Positions 1 through 7,614 of a stretch of 64,000 bases of DNA are shown here, one piece after another. The stretch is from contig DATCMI010000001.1 of the NCBI GenBank assembly GCA_036563485.1, forward strand, positions 452,938 through 516,937, read 5' to 3'. Below the pieces are notes generated by a model. That model did not search any database and had not been told where the DNA came from. It worked only from the letters and a program-made list of their open reading frames with translations. Every line of letters starts with the position of its first letter. The stretch's first letter is position 1. This DNA is from Sphingomicrobium sp. GTDB lineage: Bacteria; Pseudomonadota; Alphaproteobacteria; Sphingomonadales; Sphingomonadaceae. The translations under genes and the position numbers were made by a program.

Positions 1-1867
1 GCTCGGCATCCGGGAATGTGCCATGCGCCTGCCGGAATTCGTCGCATGCCAGCTCACCCAATGCGACGAGCGTTCCTTCCGCGACACGGGCATAGCCTTC
101 CGTCACTTCGAGCGGATCGCGGCGGCGGTCGACCAATTGGACACCGAGCGCGAACCTACGTTCGTTGACCAGCCGCCGCGCGCGATCGAGCGCAGCGTCG
201 TAGGGATGGCCGCGCATCGCTTCAGTGATGGCCCCTGCGAACGCCTCCGCGCTGTCTGGCATCGAGAAGCTCGACGCGTCGAACAGGCCCTCGAACAGCT
301 CCGGACGCCGGCCGAGCTGCTCCGCCAGAGCGGGGGCGTGGGCAAGCAGCTTTGCGAGCAGCTGCGCGAGGTCCGGCCGCGCCTGCAGCAGGCGGAAGAG
401 ATTGACGCCGCTCGATAGCCTCTCGACGATGTCGCTCAACCGGTTGAGCGCATGATCGGGCTGGGAGCCCGAGGCGACTGCCGACAGCAGTGCCGGGAGC
501 ATTGCCTCGAAGGCATCGCGTGCGGCTGGGGAGCGTAGCGAGCGCGCCCTGCCCGATCGCCAGATGGCGACATGGCGGGCGGCGGCCTCCGCATCGGTGA
601 AGCCGATGTCCGACAGCTCGGATTTCAGGATTTCCGGATCGTTGGACAGGAGACCGCGATCGTCCGGCGCGAGGCTGTCGAAGATGCGCCCTGCCCGGTC
701 CACGTGCGGGCGGACGAGGTCGAGCAGCTGGTCGCCGCTATGAAGGCCGTGCAGTTGCGCGACATGATCGAGCGCTGCGTTGTCGGCAGGAAGAAGATGC
801 GTCTGCGCGTCCTCGACCATCTGCACGCGGTGCTCGATGGTGCGCAGGAGCCGGTAGGCGCCGGCAAGCTGCGCTGCCATATCCTCGCCGATGTGTCCGT
901 CGCGGTGCAGCGCCTGGATAGCGTCGAGGGTCGCCGGCTGGCGCAGGCCTGGGTCCCGTCCGCCGTGGATCATCTGCTGGATCTGGATGAAGAACTCGAC
1001 TTCGCGGATGCCGCCGCGGCCGCGCTTCAAATCATAGCCCGGGCCGATTTGTGCCCCTTGAGCGAAATGGTCGCGAATACGGGCGGAGATCTGCCGGACC
1101 TCGTCGATGACTCCAAAGTCGAGCGAGCGGCGCCAGACGAACGGGCGGATCGACTCAAGAAAGCGGTTCCCAAGCGCGATGTCTCCCGCCGCGGCGCGGG
1201 CCCGGATGAAAGCGGCGCGCTCCCAGGGCAAAGCGCTCGATTCATAATGCGATATGGCGGCGTCGACGGGCAGCGCAATTGGCGTGACTTCTGGCGAGGG
1301 CCGGAGGCGCAAGTCGACCCGCTCGACATAGCCGTCCGCGGTACGTTTCTGCAGGAGCTCAATGATCCGGCGAGCAATGCGCACGGCTGATTCCGCCGGC
1401 TCCTCGCGGGGACGGTGCGGCAGGCGCTGGGGATCGAACAGCAGCAGCAGGTCGACGTCCGACGAATAGTTCAGCTCGTGACTGCCGAGCTTGCCCATTG
1501 CGATCACCGCGAAGCCCTGCGGCTCGGCGTCGGGCACCCGCTCCGCGATCGCGGCGGCCACGGCCTGGTCGATGGCGTCATCGGCAAAGCACGACAGCAA
1601 TTCGGTTACTTGCTCCAGCGACAGCTCGCCGCCGAGGTCACCAAGCGCAACTGCCAGGGCGAGCGCCCGACGGCGCTGGCGGAGACGCCGGTCGATCGGC
1701 TCTTCTTCGAAACCGCCGAGCGCCAGCCGGGCCGCGGCCATCGCCCCTTCATTCGCGAAGGCCGCTTCGATGTCGGGTCGAGCCGCGAGCGCTTCCCTCA
1801 GGAACGGGGAATGATCACGTGCGCGGCGGACCGCATCGGCGCGATCCATGGCGGGAGTGTTGCTCAC
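1..1867 (-). CDS. glnE: Glutamine synthetase adenylyltransferase/deadenylase GlnE (5' part, truncated by the window edge)
   Basis: GlnE adenylylates and deadenylylates glutamine synthetase in response to nitrogen status through PII. About 620 residues are visible, and the C-terminal third lies off the left edge (the family is usually 900-1000 residues). The nucleotidyltransferase signature GSHELNYSSDVDLLLLFD is at about residues 128-145, followed by the helical domain typical of the family (for example GRGGIREVEFFIQ). The frame opens at a GTG (1867); an ATG six codons inside (1849) is the alternative, and neither has a strong ribosome binding site. It is divergent from the small gene at 1949. 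Function is clear from the motif; only the start is uncertain. Confidence 0.93.
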   Translation of the reverse strand, partial: MSNTPAMDRADAVRRARDHSPFLREALAARPDIEAAFANEGAMAAARLALGGFEEEPIDRRLRQRRRALALAVALGDLGGELSLEQVTELLSCFADDAIDQAVAAAIAERVPDAEPQGFAVIAMGKLGSHELNYSSDVDLLLLFDPQRLPHRPREEPAESAVRIARRIIELLQKRTADGYVERVDLRLRPSPEVTPIALPVDAAISHYESSALPWERAAFIRARAAAGDIALGNRFLESIRPFVWRRSLDFGVIDEVRQISARIRDHFAQGAQIGPGYDLKRGRGGIREVEFFIQIQQMIHGGRDPGLRQPATLDAIQALHRDGHIGEDMAAQLAGAYRLLRTIEHRVQMVEDAQTHLLPADNAALDHVAQLHGLHSGDQLLDLVRPHVDRAGRIFDSLAPDDRGLLSNDPEILKSELSDIGFTDAEAAARHVAIWRSGRARSLRSPAARDAFEAMLPALLSAVASGSQPDHALNRLSDIVERLSSGVNLFRLLQARPDLAQLLAKLLAHAPALAEQLGRRPELFEGLFDASSFSMPDSAEAFAGAITEAMRGHPYDAALDRARRLVNERRFALGVQLVDRRRDPLEVTEGYARVAEGTLVALGELACDEFRQAHGTFPDAE

Positions 1868-1913
1868 GTGCGACTCACTGTCGGAATTCGATGTGGGTTG
1901 ATCGCATCGGCAC

Positions 1914-1939
1914 GCAACTTCCCGCGCTTGTCGCTCGTT
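1914..1939 (+). promoter_or_regulatory. Possible EcfG-type promoter (imperfect) before the NepR-like gene
   Basis: GCAAC (1914-1918), a 17-nt spacer and CGTT (1936-1939) match the EcfG consensus GGAAC-N16/17-CGTT with one mismatch. The start point would fall within a few bases of the ATG at 1949, which has no Shine-Dalgarno sequence, so a leaderless mRNA would be implied. Weak on its own; supported only by context. Confidence 0.3.
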
Positions 1940-1948
1940 GCAACCGCA

Positions 1949-2131
1949 ATGAACCCTCAGCACGCAAATACGAAACTGCCTGAGCTCGATGCGCTCGATC
2001 GCAAGATCATCCGCGTCGACGTTCCGCCGTCGCACGCGGGCATCACCGCGGCGCTGCGCCGCGCATTCGAAGCGGCCGCCGCGGAACCCTCAGATGTCGA
2101 TTTCAACGAACTTCTGCGCAAGCTGAACTAG
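1949..2131 (+). CDS. Small protein resembling NepR anti-sigma factors (60 aa)
   Basis: This 60-residue reading frame ends 17 nt from the convergent stop of ecfG. Its last 29 residues align without gaps to the C-terminus of the NepR encoded at 4209-4412: 10 identities, including the A-L-R start of the helix, E-P, D-F and a final K-L, plus five similar pairs, and both proteins end at the same column. That suggests a second NepR-like protein binding EcfG or PhyR. The N-terminal half (LDALDRKIIRVDV) does not match. There is no ribosome binding site before the ATG. The paralogy is inferred by eye; it could also be an unrelated small helical protein. Confidence 0.6.
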   Translation: MNPQHANTKLPELDALDRKIIRVDVPPSHAGITAALRRAFEAAAAEPSDVDFNELLRKLN

Positions 2132-2148
2132 CCCGCAAGCCGCCGCGC

Positions 2149-2808
2149 CTATTCGTGCTCGCGGCTGAGGTCGTCCACTTCGCCCATGATCGTCTGAAGC
2201 GCCGACTTGTCAGGGTCGGTCTTGTGCTGCCGCCGTGACGGCAGTTTGCCGCTGGACAGCAATTGTTCGAGCGCGACTCGGCCGCGCGCGACGCGGCTCT
2301 TGATCGTGCCGACCGCGCAGCCGCAGATTTCCGCCGCTTCTTCATAGGCGAAGCCACCTGCGCCGACGAGGATCAGCGCTTCTCGCTGCGGTTGCGGCAA
2401 GTGCATCAGCGCGCGCTGCATGTCGCCGAGTTCGACGTGTCGGTCCTGGCTCGCCGGAGCTGCCAGGATCTTCGCGGCGGTGATGTCGTCCCACTCGCCC
2501 TTGAACCGCGCGCGGCGCATCTGGCTGAGGAACAGGTTGCGCAGGATGATGAAGGTCCATGCGCGCATGTTGGTCCCGGCCTGAAAGCGCTTGCGCGCGG
2601 CCCACGCCTTGAGCAGCGTTTCTTGCACCAGATCGTCCGCGAGGTCGCGGCTGCCCGACAGCGAGCGCCCGAACGCGCGCAAGTGCGGGATTACCGAAGC
2701 GAGCTGATCCTTGAATTCCGGATCTGACAGCGGAACGGGTTCAGCCGAAGCGTCCGGCAACCGTTCCTGATCCTCATCCTCTGCCAAACTGGACCCCACC
2801 CTCAACAT
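2149..2808 (-). CDS. ecfG: ECF sigma factor EcfG of the general stress response
   Basis: 219 residues. Sigma region 2 is at about 36-100 (DLADDLVQETLLKAW, then MRAWTFIILRNLF) and region 4 at about 130-185 (LPQPQREALILVGAGGFAYE, then GTIKSRVARGR). This is the ECF15 architecture found beside phyR/nepR in alphaproteobacteria. In unstressed cells it is held by NepR; phosphorylated PhyR titrates NepR and frees it to transcribe GGAAC-N16/17-CGTT promoters. It probably shares an mRNA with the small membrane gene upstream (stop at 2867), driven from the consensus EcfG promoter at 3058-3082, so it would be autoregulated. A GTG at residue 4 is an alternative start. Confidence 0.93.
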   Translation of the reverse strand: MLRVGSSLAEDEDQERLPDASAEPVPLSDPEFKDQLASVIPHLRAFGRSLSGSRDLADDLVQETLLKAWAARKRFQAGTNMRAWTFIILRNLFLSQMRRARFKGEWDDITAAKILAAPASQDRHVELGDMQRALMHLPQPQREALILVGAGGFAYEEAAEICGCAVGTIKSRVARGRVALEQLLSSGKLPSRRQHKTDPDKSALQTIMGEVDDLSREHE

Positions 2809-2866
2809 GCCCCGCGGCTGTGGCCGCGAGCGCTTTGATCACACATGAACCCGATTTGTGACAGGA

Positions 2867-3022
2867 TCAGCTAAGGCCGACGAGCACGATGATCGTGAAG
2901 GCGATCACCACCAACGCGACGCCGAAGCCAAGCACATAACGAGTCATGCCCGGAGTCGACCCGGCACGGGCCTCGGTCGTGGTCTCCACCACAGAAGGTT
3001 CTACATGCCTTGGGTCTACCAT
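2867..3022 (-). CDS. Small single-span membrane protein in the stress-response locus (51 aa)
   Basis: A 51-residue frame between phyR and ecfG, same strand as both. The N-terminal half is hydrophilic, and from about residue 29 a hydrophobic stretch (RYVLGFGVALVVIAFTIIVL) forms one membrane segment ending at the C-terminus. The ATG at 3022 is preceded by GAGAG at good spacing. A consensus EcfG promoter lies 36-60 nt upstream, so it should be a stress-induced gene in one transcript with ecfG. I do not recognise the family. Small membrane proteins of this kind could be structural or could modulate the membrane-bound kinase. Confidence 0.75.
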   Translation of the reverse strand: MVDPRHVEPSVVETTTEARAGSTPGMTRYVLGFGVALVVIAFTIIVLVGLS

Positions 3023-3057
3023 TATGCTCTCGTCACGAAATCACAGTTCCATCGGCC

Positions 3058-3082
3058 AACGCGCCGACATGAACCGTGTTCC
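3058..3082 (-). promoter_or_regulatory. Consensus EcfG promoter (GGAAC-N16-CGTT)
   Basis: Read on the minus strand, GGAAC (3082-3078), a 16-nt spacer and CGTT (3061-3058) match the general-stress consensus at every position. It points at the small membrane gene (ATG 3022) and then ecfG, placing the transcript start near 3050. This implies positive autoregulation of ecfG. Confidence 0.8.
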
Positions 3083-3093
3083 CGAAGGGGACG

Positions 3094-3894
3094 TCAGGCC
3101 GCCGGAACCGTCGCCGCGTCGAAGAACAAGGCCTGGGCGATCGCCGCCTTGACCGTCGAACGCTGGAACGGCTTCGTGATCAGGAAGGTCGGCTCGGGCC
3201 GGGTTCCGGTGAGCAGCCGCTCCGGGAAAGCGGTGATGAAGATCACCGGCACCGAGAATTCGGCGAGGATGTCCTTGACGGCATCGATACCGCTTGAATC
3301 ATCGGCGAGCTGAATGTCGGCGAGAACGAGGCCCGGCGGGTGGCTCCGCGCCTGCGCGACCGCTTCATCACGAGTAACGGCGACGCCGGTAACATTGTGG
3401 CCGAGGTCGCGAACGATGGTCTCAATATCCATCGCGATGATCGGCTCGTCCTCGATGATCAGCACGTCGGCGAGCGTCTGCCGCTCGATTTCCTCGAGTG
3501 CTTCAGCAACCAGCGAGTCCACGTTCGACGGGCTGACGTCGATCAGATAGCCGGTCTCTTCGGACGAGAAGCCCTCAAGCGAGGTCAGCAATAGCGCCTG
3601 GCGCGACAGCGGAGTGATCCGTGAAAGCCGCGCCTGCGCGATTCCTTCGGCGCCGACCGGGCCGCTGGACGGCTCCTCGCCCTCCTCGACATTGGCGGTG
3701 GACCAGATTGCGTGGAAAGTACGGTAGAGGCCGAGCCGCGGATCGACATCGCGCGGAAATTCATCCGGCTGTGCGACAATGGCTTCGAGCGTCGCACGGA
3801 CGAAAGCGTCGCCGTGCGCCTGGCTGCCGGTAAGCGCGCGGGCATAACGGCGCAGGAAGGGCAGGTGCGGGGCGAGTTCCTGACCAAGGGACAT
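3094..3894 (-). CDS. phyR: General stress response regulator PhyR (anti-anti-sigma factor)
   Basis: 266 residues. The N-terminal part (1-135) is an ECF-sigma-like domain (LPFLRRYARALTGSQAHGDA; SRQALLLTSLEGFSSEE), and the C-terminal part (143-262) is a receiver domain with the acidic cluster IIEDE at 146-150, the phospho-acceptor D193 in LADIQL, T221 in ITAFP and K241 in TKPF. This sigma-mimic plus receiver order defines PhyR: once phosphorylated it binds NepR and releases EcfG. The ATG at 3894 has GAGGGAGA upstream; the frame stays open further upstream without similarity. It is divergent from nepR. Its last residues (DAATVPAA) extend beyond the receiver. Confidence 0.95.
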   Translation of the reverse strand: MSLGQELAPHLPFLRRYARALTGSQAHGDAFVRATLEAIVAQPDEFPRDVDPRLGLYRTFHAIWSTANVEEGEEPSSGPVGAEGIAQARLSRITPLSRQALLLTSLEGFSSEETGYLIDVSPSNVDSLVAEALEEIERQTLADVLIIEDEPIIAMDIETIVRDLGHNVTGVAVTRDEAVAQARSHPPGLVLADIQLADDSSGIDAVKDILAEFSVPVIFITAFPERLLTGTRPEPTFLITKPFQRSTVKAAIAQALFFDAATVPAA

Positions 3895-4208
3895 AATGTT
3901 GAAGTCTCCCTCGAAATGAATTTGCGGCGTCTTTGGCGAGACGCCCGGATTGTTGCAACCCTGGAAGAACTGACTGTGGCGTCGCCGCACCAACCCCCAA
4001 GATGTTGCGCATGAAGATTGCGCGGGTGTGGAACCAAGCACGGGCGATTTGGTTTCCGATGCGGTGCCGGTACGTTTCCGTGCTGATTTCAGCGCGGCGA
4101 CCGGCGCCTTGCGTATCGTAACGGTGCATGTCGGTGGGAAGTCGTTGCACCGCTGAACAAGCTGAGTATGAGCGCGCCGAGAGAACCCGCGCTAGGGGGG
4201 ACGAGGAG
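3895..4208. other. Divergent regulatory region between phyR and nepR (314 nt)
   Basis: No convincing gene is seen. It contains the EcfG-like element at 4030-4057 and the leaders of both divergent genes. A 62-codon plus-strand frame (3933-4121) is rich in Arg, Cys and Pro and looks spurious. In the nepR frame, 27 further codons upstream to an ATG at 4128 are open. Confidence 0.5.
4030..4057. promoter_or_regulatory. Near-palindromic EcfG-type promoter element between phyR and nepR
   Basis: On the plus strand GGAAC (4030-4034), 16 nt and GGTT (4051-4054) fit the EcfG consensus with one mismatch, pointing at nepR. Read on the minus strand, the same segment gives GGAAA (4057-4053), 17 nt and GGTT (4035-4032), an imperfect site pointing at phyR. 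The symmetry would allow one element to serve both genes. Confidence 0.5.
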
Positions 4209-4412
4209 TTGAGTGCCAAAAAGGGAAGCGACACGGAGGGGACCGGCGATTCGAAGCGTCCCAAGAGGTCGAATGCTTCCGGCAATGTTGGTGGACGTGG
4301 CGGCGGTAAGCGCGGCGGCGATCTCGGCCGCGCGCTGCGCAGCGTCTATGACGATACGCTGCGCGAGCCGGTTCCTGACGATTTTCTCAGCCTCATCGGA
4401 AAGCTCGACTAG
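4209..4412 (+). CDS. nepR: Anti-sigma factor NepR
   Basis: 67 residues from the TTG at 4209 (AGGGGGG lies 9 nt upstream), which fits the usual 60-70 residue size; an in-frame ATG at 4128 would add 27 residues. The C-terminus ALRSVYDDTLREPVPDDFL is the conserved NepR helix, with its E-P-V-P turn and a second helix ending G-K-L-D. The N-terminus is Lys/Arg/Gly rich and probably disordered. NepR binds EcfG and blocks it; PhyR-P competes. It ends 18 nt before the phyP-like kinase, so the two are likely co-transcribed. Confidence 0.93.
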   Translation: MSAKKGSDTEGTGDSKRPKRSNASGNVGGRGGGKRGGDLGRALRSVYDDTLREPVPDDFLSLIGKLD

Positions 4413-4430
4413 CTTCATCCGGGTGCCGGC

Positions 4431-5960
4431 GTGACGCTGGCCGAACGCTTCAGCCGCTTGCCGACGGCGGGCAAGCTGCTGGTCATGCTGACCGCCGTGC
4501 TGCTGCCCATCGGCATTGCGCTCATGTGGATGGGCGAGTCCGGCATCCGCCAAGCGAATGCCGCGCTTAAAGGCCGCGCCGACGACCAGGCGCGGTCCGC
4601 CGCCGAAAGCATGCAGGGCCTCATCGCACGCAACGCGCTGTCGCTGCGAATCGCCGCCAATGGGGCACTTGCCGCCGGGACCGCCGGCGCCTGCGAGCGA
4701 GCGGCCAACGCGCTGAGCACCGCACCCGGCGTCGCCCATACCTTCGAAATCGAAGACCGGGCCGGCAAGCCGATCTGCTCGGCTGGAACCGTCGGCGAAA
4801 CCGGCAGCCTGCCCATCGCCGCTTCGGGGTCGATAGGGGTCCGCATTGCTCCGACGTTGGAGGCAGTCGCAGTTCGCGTCGGTGTCCCCGGCGGCATGGC
4901 GACCGCGCTGGTCCCGGTGGCGGAGCTGCGCCGATCGGCCCTGGATGCGCCCGGAGCGATCGAGGCGATCGTCCTTCACGACGGCGGGCGCGAGCTGCGC
5001 GTCCTTGGTGCTCCAAGCGAGCCGACACCGGCATTGAGGATGTCGGAGTGGAAAATTGGAGGCGACGACTTGTTCGCGCGGATCGGCACTGCCGATACGC
5101 AGCTCAGCGCTTATGACCGGTTGATCCTTCTCCTCCCGCTGCTGATGTGGATCGCGGCGGCGGCGGTGACGTGGATGGTAGTCAGCCGCGCCCTCGTGCG
5201 GCCGTTAAAGCGGCTGCAACGAGCGGTCCTTAGCTACCAGCCGGGGGAGCCGCTCGACCTGCCGCGCAAGGTTGGGCCTTCGACGGAGATCCAGGAGCTG
5301 CGCGACGCGTTCGGCCGTGCCGTCGCGCGCGTCGAAGAATCCGATGCGGAGATGGCCGGTGCTTTGGAAGGCCAGCGGCGCCTGGTCCGCGAAGTCCACC
5401 ACCGCGTGAAGAACAACCTTCAGGTCGTGGCTTCACTGCTCAACATCCACGGCCGAAGCGCGACCACGCCCGAGGCGCGTTCCGCTTATGCCGGGATCAG
5501 CCGCCGCGTGGGTGCGCTCTCGATCGTCCACCGCAACCATTTTGCGGAGATGGAGGAAAGCCGCGGGATCGCGCTTCGGCCGCTGATCACTGAGCTGGCA
5601 GCCGAACTGCGCGCTAGCGCGCCGGAGCAGGCGCGGAGCATCACCATCGACCTTGAAGTGGAAAGCGCCAACACGACGCAGGACGTGGCGGTGGCGGTCG
5701 CTTTCCTGGTCACGGAAATCGTCGAATATTCCATGCTCAACTGCCCGACCGATCCGATCGAGGTGGCGGTGCGACGCACCAGCGAGCTGACGGCGCGGCT
5801 GACGATTGCAAGCGCGGTGCTGGTACCGGACGAGGAAGGCAGCGCAGACAAGGTGCAGTTCGAACGAATCGTCGGTGGCCTTGCCCGCCAGCTGCGCTCC
5901 CCCCTTGAGCGAAAGCTTGGGCGCTACAGCGTCGATCTGCCGGTCTTCCCGCGCGAATAG
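4431..5960 (+). CDS. phyP: Membrane HisKA_2-type sensor with degenerate ATPase domain (PhyP-like regulator of PhyR)
   Basis: 509 residues from a GTG. Membrane segments are at about 14-34 and 230-252 and flank a periplasmic sensor of about 195 residues; a HAMP-like linker follows (255-300), then the HisKA_2 box EVHHRVKNNLQVVASLLN (321-338; H324 is the expected phospho-acceptor). The ATP-binding region is degenerate: TEIVEYSM (428-435) replaces the usual N-box with its Asn, and no D-x-G-x-G motif is visible before the C-terminus. In Sphingomonas the corresponding gene at this locus, phyP, acts as a negative regulator (phosphatase) of PhyR. Assignment to PhyP rests on position and this degeneracy. 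Confidence 0.85.
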   Translation: MTLAERFSRLPTAGKLLVMLTAVLLPIGIALMWMGESGIRQANAALKGRADDQARSAAESMQGLIARNALSLRIAANGALAAGTAGACERAANALSTAPGVAHTFEIEDRAGKPICSAGTVGETGSLPIAASGSIGVRIAPTLEAVAVRVGVPGGMATALVPVAELRRSALDAPGAIEAIVLHDGGRELRVLGAPSEPTPALRMSEWKIGGDDLFARIGTADTQLSAYDRLILLLPLLMWIAAAAVTWMVVSRALVRPLKRLQRAVLSYQPGEPLDLPRKVGPSTEIQELRDAFGRAVARVEESDAEMAGALEGQRRLVREVHHRVKNNLQVVASLLNIHGRSATTPEARSAYAGISRRVGALSIVHRNHFAEMEESRGIALRPLITELAAELRASAPEQARSITIDLEVESANTTQDVAVAVAFLVTEIVEYSMLNCPTDPIEVAVRRTSELTARLTIASAVLVPDEEGSADKVQFERIVGGLARQLRSPLERKLGRYSVDLPVFPRE

Positions 5961-6096
5961 GTGCGAGCGCCAGCATCGTTACGGCAGCACCGAAAAAAGA
6001 TTCGAAAAAGCGCGTTTTTGGTCGGAACTGATTTCGAAGAGAGCGCGTTATGCTGTTCGGATAGTGACCTTTTGCCCCCCCGCTCTCGCTATCCGC

Positions 6097-6936
6097 TTAA
6101 ATGGGCCCAGAACCGCCAACCCTCCCCCCCCCCGGTGGCGCTTCTGGGCCCTCTTCTTTTTCAGGCACATCGACGTTCACTGAGGCGCGGCCCGCTTTGC
6201 GCGATGCGCGCCAGTGGGTGAGGCGAATGGCGAGGATCGCAAACTCGTACAGGCCGTAGAGCGGCACCATCATCATCAGCATCGAGACGGCGTCTGGCGG
6301 CGTCAGCACCGCCGCCACCGCCGCTGAGCCGACGATCGCGTAGCGCCGAGACTTTGCGAGCTGCTGGCGAGTTACGACTCCTGCACGCTCCAAAATCATG
6401 AGCAGGACCGGAAGCAGGAAGGCGGCGCCGAAGCCGAACAGGAAGCGGGTGACGAAGGTCAGGTAGTTGCCGACGCCGGGCAGCGCCTCCTGCGTGACCC
6501 CGCCGACTTCCCCCTGATAACCGAGCAGGAAGTGCAAGGCCCAAGGCATGGCTACGAAATAAGCGAAGCTCGCACCCGCCCCGAAGAACAACGGGGTCAT
6601 CAACAGGAACGGCAGGAAGGCCTTTTTCTCACGGGCGTAGAGGCCTGGAGCGATGAACCGCCACATCTGCGTAGCGATCACCGGGAAAGCGATCATCAGC
6701 GCGGCGAACAGCGCGACCTTCACCTCGACGAAGAAGGCTTCGAAGATGTCGGTGTAGATGAGGCGGCCCTGCCCTGCCGCCAGCAGCGGCTGCACCAGCA
6801 CGGAAAAGATGTCGCGCGCGAAATAGAGACAGACGAAGAAAGCGAGCGCGACCGCCGAGACCGACCAAAGCAAGCGCCGCCGCAGCTCGATCAGATGCTC
6901 GAGCAGCGGCTGTTTGGTGTCGTCTATATCCCTCAC
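6097..6936 (-). CDS. tatC: Sec-independent translocase subunit TatC
   Basis: 279 residues with six predicted membrane segments, opening with the family motif PLLEHLIELRRRLLWS and containing the conserved F-x-x-x-x-KV segment (EAFFVEVKVALFAALM). TatC is the inner-membrane receptor for twin-arginine signal peptides; one substrate candidate is the hydrolase at 36541. Its start overlaps the tatB stop (ATGA). The last 35 or so residues are a hydrophilic tail (VPEKEEGPEAPPGGGRVGG) not part of the core. The gene codes through a run of 10 G and the terminator stem at 6103-6151. Confidence 0.97.
   Translation of the reverse strand: MRDIDDTKQPLLEHLIELRRRLLWSVSAVALAFFVCLYFARDIFSVLVQPLLAAGQGRLIYTDIFEAFFVEVKVALFAALMIAFPVIATQMWRFIAPGLYAREKKAFLPFLLMTPLFFGAGASFAYFVAMPWALHFLLGYQGEVGGVTQEALPGVGNYLTFVTRFLFGFGAAFLLPVLLMILERAGVVTRQQLAKSRRYAIVGSAAVAAVLTPPDAVSMLMMMVPLYGLYEFAILAIRLTHWRASRKAGRASVNVDVPEKEEGPEAPPGGGRVGGSGPI
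6103..6161 (+). terminator. Rho-independent terminator after the kinase, inside the 3' end of tatC
   Basis: GGGCCCAGAA (6103-6112) pairs perfectly with TTCTGGGCCC (6142-6151), with CCGCC/GGTGG extending the stem, and TCTTCTTTTT follows on the plus strand. It would end plus-strand transcripts from nepR-phyP. The stem and its loop, including a run of 10 C, also code for the end of tatC on the other strand. Confidence 0.7.
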
Positions 6937-7295
6937 GGCAGCGGCCGCTGCTCGGGGGGCAGCTCGTCGCCTGGCTGGCTCTCGTCGAGCGGTAGCATCG
7001 GCTCGTTCACTTGCGGCGGCATCTCGTCGGGCGTGCCGGGTTCCGGATAATGCGCGTTCTGCGGGTGAAGGCGCATGATGCGCTCATTCTCCTCGCGCCA
7101 CTTCTTCTCCATTTCCTCGAGTTCCGCCTCGCGGATCATATTCTCGATCCCGGCCGTGAAATGGCGCGCGGTGCCGCGGATCCGGCCGACCCAATAGCCG
7201 ATCGTGCGCATGACCTTCGGCAGGTCCTTGGGGCCGATGAAGATCAGCGCCAGGACGGCGACAATGACGAACTCGGTGGAATCAACGCCGAACAT
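6933..7295 (-). CDS. tatB: Sec-independent translocase subunit TatB
   Basis: 120 residues. The N-terminus MFGVDSTEFVIVAVLALIFI is the single membrane segment with the conserved glutamate, followed by GPKDLPKVMRTIG and an amphipathic helix, then a charged, Pro-rich tail. TatB partners TatC in binding twin-arginine signal peptides. It lies 18 nt downstream of tatA and overlaps tatC by 4 nt. Confidence 0.95.
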   Translation of the reverse strand: MFGVDSTEFVIVAVLALIFIGPKDLPKVMRTIGYWVGRIRGTARHFTAGIENMIREAELEEMEKKWREENERIMRLHPQNAHYPEPGTPDEMPPQVNEPMLPLDESQPGDELPPEQRPLP

Positions 7296-7313
7296 GGCGC
7301 TGCCTTAGACGGA

Positions 7314-7589
7314 TCAGCGGCGCTCGTCGTCCCGTCGCGGCGCGACACCTTCCTCCCGCCGCGCGCTGACGTCGATCGGGTCCTGGTCGCGGGCGAGGCG
7401 CGGTGGATCGTTGCGGCGCTCGTCCTCGTAGCGGCGGCGCTTTTCTTCTTCCTCGTCGCCCATGCCTTCCTTGAAGCTTTTCAGCCCCTTGCCGAGCTCG
7501 CCCATGACGCCGGAGATGCGTCCGGCGCCGAAGAGCAGCAGGACGATGACAAGGATGATGATCCAGTGACTGATACCGCCGAGACCCAT
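7314..7589 (-). CDS. tatA: Sec-independent translocase subunit TatA
   Basis: 91 residues. A short membrane helix ([18 protein letters not shown]) is followed by the [13 protein letters not shown] amphipathic helix typical of TatA, then a long acidic and basic tail. TatA oligomers form the protein-conducting element of the Tat pathway. AAGGAG stands just before the ATG at 7589. The 5' leader contains one arm of the nested inverted repeat at 7615-7805, so folding of the scpB-tatA mRNA may affect its expression. Confidence 0.95.
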   Translation of the reverse strand: MGLGGISHWIIILVIVLLLFGAGRISGVMGELGKGLKSFKEGMGDEEEEKRRRYEDERRNDPPRLARDQDPIDVSARREEGVAPRRDDERR

Positions 7590-7614
7590 GTGAAGCTCCT
7601 TCGCCGGGCTATCT

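Noticed and set aside
1415..1948. Plus-strand frame extending 178 codons upstream of the NepR-like gene
   Set aside because: It runs antisense through glnE and shows no similarity; only the part from 1949 resembles a protein.
3933..4121. 62-codon plus-strand frame between phyR and nepR
   Set aside because: Arg/Pro/Cys-rich, no ribosome binding site, and it spans the divergent promoter element.
4128..4208. Upstream ATG start for nepR
   Set aside because: The extra 27 residues are Glu/Arg-rich and atypical, and the TTG at 4209 has a strong purine tract upstream and gives the usual NepR length; kept as an alternative.
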